Source: Anaerolineales bacterium (GTDB lineage: Bacteria; Chloroflexota; Anaerolineae; Promineifilales; Promineifilaceae). From it: a DNA stretch of 5,884 bases. Each line of letters opens with the position of its first letter. Position 1 is the stretch's first letter. The stretch spans positions 1 through 5,884 of the forward strand of contig JAGQGA010000368.1 of assembly GCA_020432595.1 (NCBI GenBank), given 5' to 3'. The notes below the pieces were generated by a model that was not told the DNA's origin, made no database searches, and saw nothing but the letters and a program-made list of their open reading frames with translations. Position numbers and translations under genes: made by a program. This document shows positions 1-5,639 of the stretch, in pieces.

Positions 1-807
1 CGCGTGGAAGGTGCCATCAGCAGCAGCGACCACGTAGACGATTTTGCCGCCGAAGGAGCCACCAGCGCCAACGTCATTGCCGACCTCGAAGCCGCCAGCA
101 GCGACGACAGCGTAAAGGCCATCGTCCTGCGCGTGGACAGCCCCGGCGGCACTATCACCGGCTCCGCCCAAATCCACGAAGCGATTTTGGCACTGGAAAA
201 ACCAGTCATTGCCAGCATGGCGAGCGTGGCCGCTTCTGGCGGCTACTACGTCAGTGCCCCCACCGACTACATCATCGCCCGCCCCGACACCGTGACCGGC
301 AGCATTGGCGTAATTATGCAAATTTTCAACGCCGAACAGCTTGCCACCGAATGGGGCGTGGATGTGATCACCCTCACCAGCGGCTCCAACAAGGCACTGG
401 GCAACAGTTGGGAAGCGATGACCCCCGAACAGCAGGCGATTTTGCAAGCGTTCATCAATGAATCCTACGATGAGTTTGTCCGCATTGTGGCCGAGGGCCG
501 CAGTCTGGAAGAAGGCACAGTGCGCGAACTGGCCGACGGCCGTATTTACACCGGCCGCCAAGCCCTCGCCAACGGGTTGGTGGATGAACTGGGCGATCTG
601 GATGTCGCCATCACCAAAGCCGCCGCCCTGGGCGGCATCGAAGGCGACCCACGCCTCGTCGAATACGAGCGATTGCCCAGCTTTAGCCAACTCTTGCTCG
701 GCATGAGCAGCCGCCTCTTCACCAGCGACACCGACCGCCTGCTGCAAACTGTCAACGACCTAACCACCCCCTCCCTTGAGTATCGCTATGTTGGCCCCGG
801 AGCGTAA
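1..807 (+). CDS. sppA: Signal peptide peptidase SppA (peptidase S49), 5'-truncated by window edge
   Basis: This is the C-terminal 268 codons of a short-form SppA, a membrane-bound serine protease that degrades leftover signal peptides. The reading frame is open from base 1, so the start, the N-terminal membrane segment and perhaps 40-60 residues lie upstream. The GTG at 4-6 is probably an internal Val in the 'VEGAI' strand that opens the S49 domain. Counting that Val as residue 1, visible landmarks are LRVDSPGG (42-49), the nucleophile motif [10 protein letters not shown] (73-82) with Ser78 (codon 235-237), the TGSIGV loop (98-103), and the proposed general base Lys130 in SGSNKALG (codon 391-393). 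This Ser/Lys dyad matches the Bacillus-type short SppA. The typical tail [10 protein letters not shown]...[10 protein letters not shown] follows. The stop lies 20 nt past the ATG of the next gene (788), or directly before its alternative GTG start, so the two are probably cotranscribed. No frameshift is seen. Confidence 0.93.
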   Translation, partial: RVEGAISSSDHVDDFAAEGATSANVIADLEAASSDDSVKAIVLRVDSPGGTITGSAQIHEAILALEKPVIASMASVAASGGYYVSAPTDYIIARPDTVTGSIGVIMQIFNAEQLATEWGVDVITLTSGSNKALGNSWEAMTPEQQAILQAFINESYDEFVRIVAEGRSLEEGTVRELADGRIYTGRQALANGLVDELGDLDVAITKAAALGGIEGDPRLVEYERLPSFSQLLLGMSSRLFTSDTDRLLQTVNDLTTPSLEYRYVGPGA

Positions 808-2716
808 AGTGCTGGAAAGCGAAAGGCCGACAAAGACAGACGACGGACGACGGACGACGGACGACGGACGATTTGGCCTCCGTCCTCCGTCTTTCGTCCT
901 CCGTCCCCTCCACATCCTCCTCACCTGCACCCTCCTTCTAGCCGTCACCCTCACCACCGCCTCTACCGCCCAGGCGCAGGGGCAAACCAAGCTGGTGCTG
1001 GCCTTTTACTACGCCTGGTTTAGCCCCAACTCCTTTGGCGCGGGCAAAACGCCGTTCAACCCGCCCAACCCCTACTACTCTAGCGATGCCGGCACTATTC
1101 AGCGGCACGTCAGCGAAGCGCAGTCGGCGGGGATTGATGGCTTTGTGCAAAGCTGGTATGGGCCGACGGTGGAAAACAACCAGACAGAGCCAAATTTCCA
1201 AACGCTGCTCAACGTCGCTGGGGCAAGTGGGTTTAAGGCGGCAGTAGATTTTGAAGTGGGCAGCCCCTTTTTCAAGAGCAACGACGACCGCATCAACGCC
1301 CTGCGGACTCTGCTGCAAACCCACGCCCAGCACCCCGCCTATCTGCGCGTGGACGGCAAGCCGGTCATCTACTTTTGGGCCAATTGGCTGCTCAGTGTGG
1401 AGGAGTGGAACCAAATTCGCGGGGCGGTTGACCCCGACCGCAACACCATTTGGATCGCTGAAGGAGCCAACACTAACTATTTGGGGGCATTTGACGGGCT
1501 GCATCTTTACAACACCGCCTGGTCGGCTAACCCGGCTGGGACGGCGCAAAGCTGGGCTGCCAACACCCGTGCGGCAGCGGCAACCTATGGCGGCTATAAA
1601 TATTGGGTGGCAACGGCGATGCCGGGCTGGAACGACACGCTGCTGGGGCGGGGCAACGCCGCCTTCACCCGTGACCGCGCCAACGGCGATTATTACCGCG
1701 CCAGCTTTGGCGGCGCAGCCTCCAGCTCGCCCGACATGCTGATTATTACCTCCTTTAACGAGTGGCCGGAGGGGAGCCAGATTGAGCCGAGCGTGGAGTA
1801 TGGGAACTTTTATCTGGGGCTAACGGCCGAATTAAGTGCCGCCTACAAAGCGGGCAATTTGGCTGCGCCGCCTGTGCCAACCAGCGCCCCACCAACGGCT
1901 ACGCCAGAGGGAGGTGTTCCCGCAGCAACGGCCGTTTCCCAAATCACCAGCACAGCCACCCCCGCCGGTACGCCCACGGAAACCCCGCTGCCCACCAACA
2001 CCCCGCCGCCAACGGCCACCAACACCCCCATCCCCTCGCCCACGGCGCAGAGCGACGGCCGTTTAATTTATACCGTCGTTCCCGGCGACACCCTCATTCT
2101 CATTGCCGACCGCTTCAGCGTGCCGCTGGCCGACTTGCTGGAATACAACAATTTTGGCAACGACGTAGTGCTGTCGGTGGGGCAGCAGCTTGTGTTGGGC
2201 TACACCGTCTTGCCCGACGGTTCCAGCCCGCTGGCCGGGTTCCCGCAGGCCAAAGTGAAGCCCGACGGCACGATTGTCCACGTGGTGCGCCCCAACGACA
2301 CGCTAATTGGCATTGCCACGACTTACGGGCTGACGATGGAGGAGCTTTTTGGCTTTAGTGGGCTGACGGAAACGGCCGTTTTGCAGTTAGGCCAGGAAAT
2401 CATTGTCGGCATCCAGCCGCAGCCGGTGGCAATTGGCGGCTCGACTGACCTGCCGGCCGAACTTGCCAGCCCCACCCCACAGCCCACTGCCACCATCCCG
2501 CCACCACCGTCCCCCACGGCTACGCCATTACCCACAGCAACGCCATTGCCCACGGCAACGGCCGTTCCGACGATGGTGGTGGAAACGGCCGTTCCTACCC
2601 CCACCCCTGCCGCCAACCCCATCACTACCAGCACCATCGCCCCCTTCTTCCTGGGCAGCATCGGCGTACTGCTGCTGGCCGGGGTAGCGATGTTGTATTT
2701 GAGTCATAGGCAGTAA
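788..2716 (+). CDS. Secreted GH99-like glycoside hydrolase with two LysM domains and C-terminal membrane anchor
   Basis: The protein is 642 aa if it starts at ATG 788. Order of parts: an unusual 40-residue charged leader, a signal peptide core (about 41-60) with a likely cleavage after AQA (61-63), a GH99-like catalytic domain (about 68-355), a Pro/Thr-rich linker (about 358-424), LysM1 (427-472, VVPGDTL), LysM2 (496-541, VVRPNDTL), a second Pro/Thr linker (543-615) and a terminal membrane helix (617-638) ending SHRQ. The catalytic assignment rests on FYYAWF (73-78), [13 protein letters not shown] (114-126), [10 protein letters not shown], and [13 protein letters not shown], whose Glu325 and Glu328 match the NEWxEG carboxylate pair known in GH99 endo-alpha-mannosidases/mannanases. 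The substrate is therefore probably an alpha-mannan or similar glycan, but GH71/GH99-like relatives with other specificities cannot be excluded. LysM domains suggest binding to GlcNAc-containing polymers such as peptidoglycan. GTG 809, preceded by GGAG, is an equally possible start (635 aa). The first 40 residues are encoded partly by a DNA repeat. Confidence 0.87.
   Translation: MLAPERKVLESERPTKTDDGRRTTDDGRFGLRPPSFVLRPLHILLTCTLLLAVTLTTASTAQAQGQTKLVLAFYYAWFSPNSFGAGKTPFNPPNPYYSSDAGTIQRHVSEAQSAGIDGFVQSWYGPTVENNQTEPNFQTLLNVAGASGFKAAVDFEVGSPFFKSNDDRINALRTLLQTHAQHPAYLRVDGKPVIYFWANWLLSVEEWNQIRGAVDPDRNTIWIAEGANTNYLGAFDGLHLYNTAWSANPAGTAQSWAANTRAAAATYGGYKYWVATAMPGWNDTLLGRGNAAFTRDRANGDYYRASFGGAASSSPDMLIITSFNEWPEGSQIEPSVEYGNFYLGLTAELSAAYKAGNLAAPPVPTSAPPTATPEGGVPAATAVSQITSTATPAGTPTETPLPTNTPPPTATNTPIPSPTAQSDGRLIYTVVPGDTLILIADRFSVPLADLLEYNNFGNDVVLSVGQQLVLGYTVLPDGSSPLAGFPQAKVKPDGTIVHVVRPNDTLIGIATTYGLTMEELFGFSGLTETAVLQLGQEIIVGIQPQPVAIGGSTDLPAELASPTPQPTATIPPPPSPTATPLPTATPLPTATAVPTMVVETAVPTPTPAANPITTSTIAPFFLGSIGVLLLAGVAMLYLSHRQ
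799..802 (+). promoter_or_regulatory. Candidate ribosome binding site for GTG start at 809
   Basis: GGAG lies 6 nt before GTG 809, which directly follows the sppA TAA stop (805-807). This supports 809 as the true start of the GH99-like gene. The competing ATG at 788 has only a weak GAG (778-780) 7 nt upstream. Both starts give the same signal peptide and mature protein. Confidence 0.45.
840..906. repeat. Heptad tandem repeat with imperfect inverted partner, inside the GH99-like gene start
   Basis: Four tandem copies of ACGACGG run from 840 to 867, followed by ACGA (868-871). After a short spacer comes a pyrimidine-rich stretch (877-906) built of CCGTCCT and CGTCCTC type units, which is imperfectly complementary to the first arm. 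The structure looks like an intergenic repeat element, yet it is translated as the charged leader [12 protein letters not shown]...RPPSFVLRP of the downstream hydrolase. No in-frame ATG, GTG or TTG exists between the repeat and the signal peptide core, so translation must pass through it. Confidence 0.75.
2513..2566 (+). repeat. 18-bp tandem repeat encoding PTATPL units in the linker
   Basis: Three near-identical 18-bp units (2513-2530, 2531-2548, 2549-2566) encode [12 protein letters not shown] and PTATAV in the second Pro/Thr-rich linker of the hydrolase. The last unit ends in a copy of the AACGGCCGTT palindrome (2557-2566). Linker length variation by slippage is plausible. Confidence 0.8.
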
Positions 2717-2718
2717 TT

Positions 2719-2772
2719 AGAGATTGGAGATTGGAGATTCAAACAATCTCCAATCCCCAATCTCCAATCTCT
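2719..2772. repeat. Hairpin of 7-nt units between convergent genes (possible bidirectional terminator)
   Basis: The left arm (2719-2739) is three 7-nt units, AGAGATT then GGAGATT twice. After a 5-nt spacer, the right arm (2745-2772) has four complementary units of the AATCTCC type, one of them changed to AATCCCC. The arms can pair over 21 nt with a single mismatch, or in shifted registers. The element begins 2 nt after the hydrolase stop (TAA 2714-2716) and ends 7 nt before the 3' end of the minus-strand gene, so it occupies nearly all the space between two convergent genes. A role as a two-way transcription stop is inferred from position. No clear T-run follows on either side. Confidence 0.75.
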
Positions 2773-2779
2773 CCCCCAC

Positions 2780-3196
2780 CTACCCCGTCCGAATCACCTC
2801 CGGCACCAGCTCCAGCACCCGCAAATTGGCCGCGCCGTGCCGCCAACTGTCGAGAACAGCCTCATAATTGGGGTCAGCCATGTCCCAGTAACGTTCAGCC
2901 AACCGTTCCGCCAGCTCTATTGCGCCTTCGGTTTTGATGGTAACGCTGCCATCAAACGCCACCCATCCTTCCGGTTCGCCGACGTTGTTGACCACCAGCA
3001 GCGAGATGCGCGGGTCGCGCTGGAGCCGTTTGACCTTGAGCGATTCGGCCCCGGTGAAAACACGAACGGCCGTTCCGTCCCACTCAAACCAGACAGGAAC
3101 GGCCGTTGGCCCCCCATCCTCCCGCAGCATTGTCAACAGCCCCAACCGCACCGTCGCCAAAAACGCTTCCCGCTGTTCCACACTCATTTTTGCCAT
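2780..3196 (-). CDS. Pyridoxamine 5'-phosphate oxidase-fold (PPOX class, possibly F420-dependent) protein
   Basis: A 138-aa single-domain protein of the split beta-barrel PNPOx-like flavin/F420-binding family, whose members reduce or bind small substrates using FMN or F420. Family features are visible: an N-terminal helix (SVEQREAFLATVRLG), the strand pair LLTMLREDGGPTAVPVWFEWDG (21-41), the cofactor-phosphate region GAESLKVKRLQRDPRISL (49-66), and GWVAFDGSVTI (77-87). The length is normal for the stand-alone family. The start at ATG 3194-3196 is chosen because a good AAGAGGT ribosome binding site lies 7 nt upstream; the longer open frame reaching TTG 3262 only translates repeat DNA. The stop is TAG (2780-2782). 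Two AACGGCCGTT palindromes lie in the gene, both encoding Thr-Ala-Val. The family is certain enough, but cofactor and substrate cannot be read from the sequence. Confidence 0.88.
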   Translation of the reverse strand: MAKMSVEQREAFLATVRLGLLTMLREDGGPTAVPVWFEWDGTAVRVFTGAESLKVKRLQRDPRISLLVVNNVGEPEGWVAFDGSVTIKTEGAIELAERLAERYWDMADPNYEAVLDSWRHGAANLRVLELVPEVIRTG

Positions 3197-3202
3197 CGTC
3201 AC

Positions 3203-3209
3203 ACCTCTT
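3203..3209 (-). promoter_or_regulatory. Ribosome binding site that sets the PPOX-family start
   Basis: On the minus strand this reads AAGAGGT, matching six of seven bases of the consensus AGGAGGT, with 7 nt to ATG at 3196. It fixes the start of the gene at 3196 rather than at upstream TTG 3262. Confidence 0.75.
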
Positions 3210-3221
3210 GCAGAAGAGATG

Positions 3222-3444
3222 AGGAGATTGAGAGGTTGGGAGATTAGTCCCGAAACGGCCAAGCTTTGGTATGCAAAACAAGAAAAATAACACAGAGTTA
3301 CACAGAGAAGGGAAAGAGTTACACAAAGAAAGCAAGAAAAATTACCTCTGTGTTCCTCTGTGTCTTCTCCGTGTAACTCTGTGAAACCTTCTTGGCTCTA
3401 GCTTATCCAGGGTCCGAGATTCATCTACGGTCTCTCAATCTCCT
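3222..3444. repeat. Nested inverted-repeat block between two minus-strand genes
   Basis: The outer arms are a 13-bp exact inverted pair, AGGAGATTGAGAG (3222-3234) and its complement CTCTCAATCTCCT (3432-3444), set in longer GAGATT-rich runs (to about 3247 and 3455). Inside is a second inverted repeat (3291-3383). The right outer arm overlaps the last codons and stop of the ADP-ribosylglycohydrolase-like gene. The 238-nt gap 3197-3434 is almost entirely made of this block, and no further gene is seen in it. A promoter for the PPOX-family gene should lie between 3197 and 3290, but no convincing -35/-10 pair was found. Confidence 0.7.
3271..3383 (-). terminator. CACAGAG-type inverted repeat followed by T-rich tract, possible terminator
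   Basis: CACAGAGTTACACAGAGAAG (3291-3310) pairs with 3364-3383 at 19 of 20 positions across a 53-nt loop. The loop has further copies: AGAGTTACACA occurs at 3294-3304 and again at 3315-3325, and CCTCTGTG twice at 3345-3361. On the minus strand the stem is followed by a T-rich run, TTATTTTTCTTGTTTTG (3290 down to 3274). This is the arrangement of an intrinsic terminator for the ADP-ribosylglycohydrolase-like gene 52 nt upstream. The long loop and modest GC of the stem make termination uncertain, and the element may primarily be a dispersed repeat. Confidence 0.5.
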
Positions 3445-5531
3445 AATCTCTCAATTTCCATCCCTTCCCCCACCAAATGCCCTTCTTCTAAGACAAAACC
3501 AGTGCCACCGTACAGCAGCCGATTATCCACAGTGTCAGTTGTCAGCAGCAAATCCCCATCTACCCAGCCGCGCAGGGTACGGCCGGCCGCTTCCAGCCGC
3601 AGATTGTAGGAACGGCCGTTCTGCCAATGAAAATCCACTTCCGCCAGCACCGTTTCCACACGGTCAAACCGCTGCACCAGTTGCAGCTTACCCGGCGTGA
3701 ACAGCAGCGCCACATAGCGGCGCATTCCCTGCACGCGGGCGGCAATTCCCGCCGCCGCTGCCTGGTTCACCCCCATCGTCGCGCAAACGACATAATCGTC
3801 CCATTCAGCCGCGCCATAGGCCAGCACGCCGCGCCCCTGAAAATGGGACAAACGGAACGGCTCGCGGAAAAACGCCCCCCAGTTGTCCATGCCATCTACC
3901 CAGGCGCGTTGCCAGTAGCGGGGCTGGTCGGCAGGTGGGTGCAGGGGACCAACGGCCGTTCCTGCCCACGTCAGCCAATCCAAATGGAGCAGCCCATTTT
4001 GCCCCGCCAGCCCCACGGCCGTTATCGGCCAGCCGCCCGTAGACGGCACCACCCATTCCCACTCCCGCGTCTCGCCGGATAAGAAGACCTCCGAGGTTTT
4101 AGAAACCTCGGAGGTCTGTGATTTGATGAAGAGAGAAACAGCCGTTTCCCCCGCCCCCGCATTCGTCAGCCGCAGCCGCACCGTTTGCCCGGCATAAAGC
4201 GACGGCGACCCCACCGGCTCATAGCCAGAAAGCGACCCATTGCGGAAAATCTGCATCATCCCCGGCTGCAGATCTTCCGGCTGATAAAACGTGGGGGTAA
4301 ACGCCTGCCCCGGCTGGTCGCCAAACTGAATTGCCAAGCGGCGCGTGCCATCGGGCAGCAGCACGTTGGCAACCGTGGCCCCGTTTCCCTGCCACCCCTG
4401 CACGCTGCCCGGCAGGCTAAAGTGGAACCGCGCCCCGTTTTTGGGGTGCAGCGGCGGCAAATCGGCCAGCCGCCGCCCCAAATTGACCAGCTCATAGCTT
4501 TCGCGCACGGCATCGGTAATGGCACGGCCGCCATCGCCACCGGGCAAAAAGAGGCGGTCGGCCACCGGGCCGCGCCAGTCGCCGCCTGCTTCCAGCTCCG
4601 CCAGCCCATGTTTCACCCCCCAAATGCAGCCCGCGTTGGCGGCGTTGCAGTCGGTGTCCCAGCCAGAAGTGTTGACAATTCGCATCACTTCCTGAAAGTC
4701 GCGGCCATAAAGCAGCCCCAAAATGACGAGGCCGTGGTTGGGGACGATGTGGACGTTGCCGGGGTATTTGTGGTAGCCATAGGCGGCATCGAGCCGCGCC
4801 CGCGTCTGCCGCCAGTCGGGTTCGGCGGCGTGCCAGTGGCGTAAATCGGCGATGAGGCGGTAGATGGTGCTGGTGGAAGGGATGAGGGAAACGGCCGTTT
4901 CCAACAATTGCCCCACCTCAGCCTCCACAAACGCCGCCGCCACCAGTGCCGCCACCACCTGCGCCCCGACAATCGCCTCCCCGTCATGGCTAACGCTGGC
5001 CGCACGCCGCGCCAAATCCACCGCCCGCGCCGGGTCGCCCGGTGACACCAGCCCCCAGCCATCAATAAAAATTTGCGCCCCAATCTGCTCGGCCGTCACC
5101 GCCCCGTTTAGGGCGATGGAACCGCTGGCCGGAGCATCCACCCCTTGCTTGAGCCGCAAATAAGCGGTGTGTTCGCTGGAGTTGCCAAAGCCGCCCCACC
5201 AAAAGGTGCTGCGCCGCTCCACCACATGATTGAGCCAAATGTCGCCAATTTGCTGCGGCGTAACCGCTGCGCCAAAATCGGCCAGGGCGCGAATAAAGGT
5301 AAACGTTCCCGTCACGTCATCGTCGGTAATCACCAGCGGCGCGTGGTTGACAATCCCCTGCGCCTGTGCCAGCCGCGCCACCTTGTCGTTGACATAGCCG
5401 TCAATGTCGCCCAGTTGTGCCGTAATTTGCTCATAGCTCCACCCCTCAAACGGCCGGCCGACATAGACCCCAATCAGCTTCCCCAACACCCCGGCATACA
5501 CCCGCTCGACATAATCCTCTGGTAAATTCAT
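3435..5531 (-). CDS. ADP-ribosylglycohydrolase-family protein with C-terminal beta-rich (LamG-like) extension
   Basis: A 698-aa protein. The N-terminal ~360 residues are an ADP-ribosylglycohydrolase (DraG/ARH fold) domain: RVYAGVLGKLIGVYVGRPFEG (10-30), the first metal-binding motif ITDDDVTGTF (68-77), SHDGEAIVGA (181-190), and the second metal motif GWDTDCNAANAG (290-301, Asp292 and Asp294). The known family removes ADP-ribose or related glycosyl groups using two metal ions. Here Thr is replaced by Asp72 in the first motif and Cys295 in the second, which points to a divergent subfamily with an unknown substrate. The remaining ~340 residues look like two beta-sandwich regions, the last (about 560-690) resembling a concanavalin/LamG-like sugar-binding fold (RGVLAYGAAEWDDY, LRGWVDGDLLLTTD). 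No signal peptide is seen, so it is probably cytoplasmic. ATG 5531 has AAGGA 7 nt upstream. An in-frame hairpin repeat (4085-4117) and a repeat-derived tail (EIERLGD) are unusual. Confidence 0.86.
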   Translation of the reverse strand: MNLPEDYVERVYAGVLGKLIGVYVGRPFEGWSYEQITAQLGDIDGYVNDKVARLAQAQGIVNHAPLVITDDDVTGTFTFIRALADFGAAVTPQQIGDIWLNHVVERRSTFWWGGFGNSSEHTAYLRLKQGVDAPASGSIALNGAVTAEQIGAQIFIDGWGLVSPGDPARAVDLARRAASVSHDGEAIVGAQVVAALVAAAFVEAEVGQLLETAVSLIPSTSTIYRLIADLRHWHAAEPDWRQTRARLDAAYGYHKYPGNVHIVPNHGLVILGLLYGRDFQEVMRIVNTSGWDTDCNAANAGCIWGVKHGLAELEAGGDWRGPVADRLFLPGGDGGRAITDAVRESYELVNLGRRLADLPPLHPKNGARFHFSLPGSVQGWQGNGATVANVLLPDGTRRLAIQFGDQPGQAFTPTFYQPEDLQPGMMQIFRNGSLSGYEPVGSPSLYAGQTVRLRLTNAGAGETAVSLFIKSQTSEVSKTSEVFLSGETREWEWVVPSTGGWPITAVGLAGQNGLLHLDWLTWAGTAVGPLHPPADQPRYWQRAWVDGMDNWGAFFREPFRLSHFQGRGVLAYGAAEWDDYVVCATMGVNQAAAAGIAARVQGMRRYVALLFTPGKLQLVQRFDRVETVLAEVDFHWQNGRSYNLRLEAAGRTLRGWVDGDLLLTTDTVDNRLLYGGTGFVLEEGHLVGEGMEIERLGD
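4085..4117. repeat. Perfect 15-bp-arm hairpin inserted in frame within the ADP-ribosylglycohydrolase-like gene
   Basis: AGACCTCCGAGGTTT (4085-4099) and its exact complement AAACCTCGGAGGTCT (4103-4117) flank a 3-nt loop. The total length is 33 bp, exactly 11 codons, and it is translated as a duplicated peptide, TSEVSKTSEV. It lies in the linker-like region between the catalytic domain and the terminal beta-rich domain. The form suggests a short mobile palindromic repeat that was tolerated because it keeps the frame open. Confidence 0.85.
4887..4902. repeat. Full-length 16-bp copy of the dispersed palindrome
   Basis: GGAAACGGCCGTTTCC is a perfect 16-bp palindrome and the longest copy in the window. 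It encodes Glu-Thr-Ala-Val within the catalytic domain of the ADP-ribosylglycohydrolase-like protein. A one-base variant (4135-4149, GAAACAGCCGTTTCC) in the same gene also encodes Glu-Thr-Ala-Val, because the change is synonymous. Confidence 0.9.
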
Positions 5532-5538
5532 CCTCTTT

Positions 5539-5543
5539 TCCTT
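5539..5543 (-). promoter_or_regulatory. Ribosome binding site of the ADP-ribosylglycohydrolase-like gene
   Basis: On the minus strand this reads AAGGA, with 7 nt to ATG at 5531. A second purine run (AAGAGG) touches the ATG and is too close to act. This supports the chosen start. Confidence 0.6.
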
Positions 5544-5546
5544 ATA

Positions 5547-5639
5547 AGAATGGGACGCAGATTTACCTGATTTGCCTGATTGTGGCGCGGTTTTGCAGCA
5601 GCCTTATCAGGTCTATCAGGACAATCTGCGTCCTATTTT
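5547..5639. repeat. Long imperfect hairpin element between amidohydrolase and ADP-ribosylglycohydrolase-like genes
   Basis: GGACGCAGATT (5553-5563) pairs exactly with AATCTGCGTCC (5623-5633), and the pairing extends outward to 5547 and 5639 with two G-U type pairs. Further in, CCTGAT at 5566-5571 and 5575-5580 pairs with ATCAGG at 5615-5620 and 5606-5611. The unpaired tip is about 5581-5605. The element fills nearly all of the 101-nt gap between the two genes and includes the stop codon of the amidohydrolase (5633-5635). It may attenuate or process the shared transcript, but no T-run supports a classical terminator. Confidence 0.75.

Noticed and set aside
776..787. TTG 776 as start of the GH99-like gene
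   Set aside because: A rare start codon deeper inside sppA without a ribosome binding site; ATG 788 or GTG 809 are better.
917..928. Possible lipobox (LLTC) in the hydrolase signal peptide
   Set aside because: The Cys is in the middle of the hydrophobic core with Thr before it, and a normal AQA cleavage site follows.
938..1549. 203-codon open frame on the minus strand opposite the GH99-like domain
   Set aside because: It is an antisense shadow of a clear family-matching gene, with no recognisable domain and no ribosome binding site; GC-rich codon use opens such frames.
3197..3262. N-terminal extension of the PPOX-family protein to TTG 3262
   Set aside because: The extra 22 residues translate repeat DNA, and the ATG at 3196 has a well-spaced ribosome binding site.
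3291..3383. CRISPR-like array from repeated CACAGAG/CTCTGTG units
   Set aside because: Units are short, unevenly spaced and in inverted orientation, with no uniform spacers.
4185..4844. 219-codon open frame on the plus strand opposite the ADP-ribosylglycohydrolase-like gene
   Set aside because: Arg/Pro/His-rich shadow translation without a known fold; the minus-strand gene explains the region completely.
5541..5549. TATAAG as a -10 promoter element for the ADP-ribosylglycohydrolase-like gene
   Set aside because: It lies about 13 nt before the ATG, touches the ribosome binding site and has no -35 partner at 16-18 nt.
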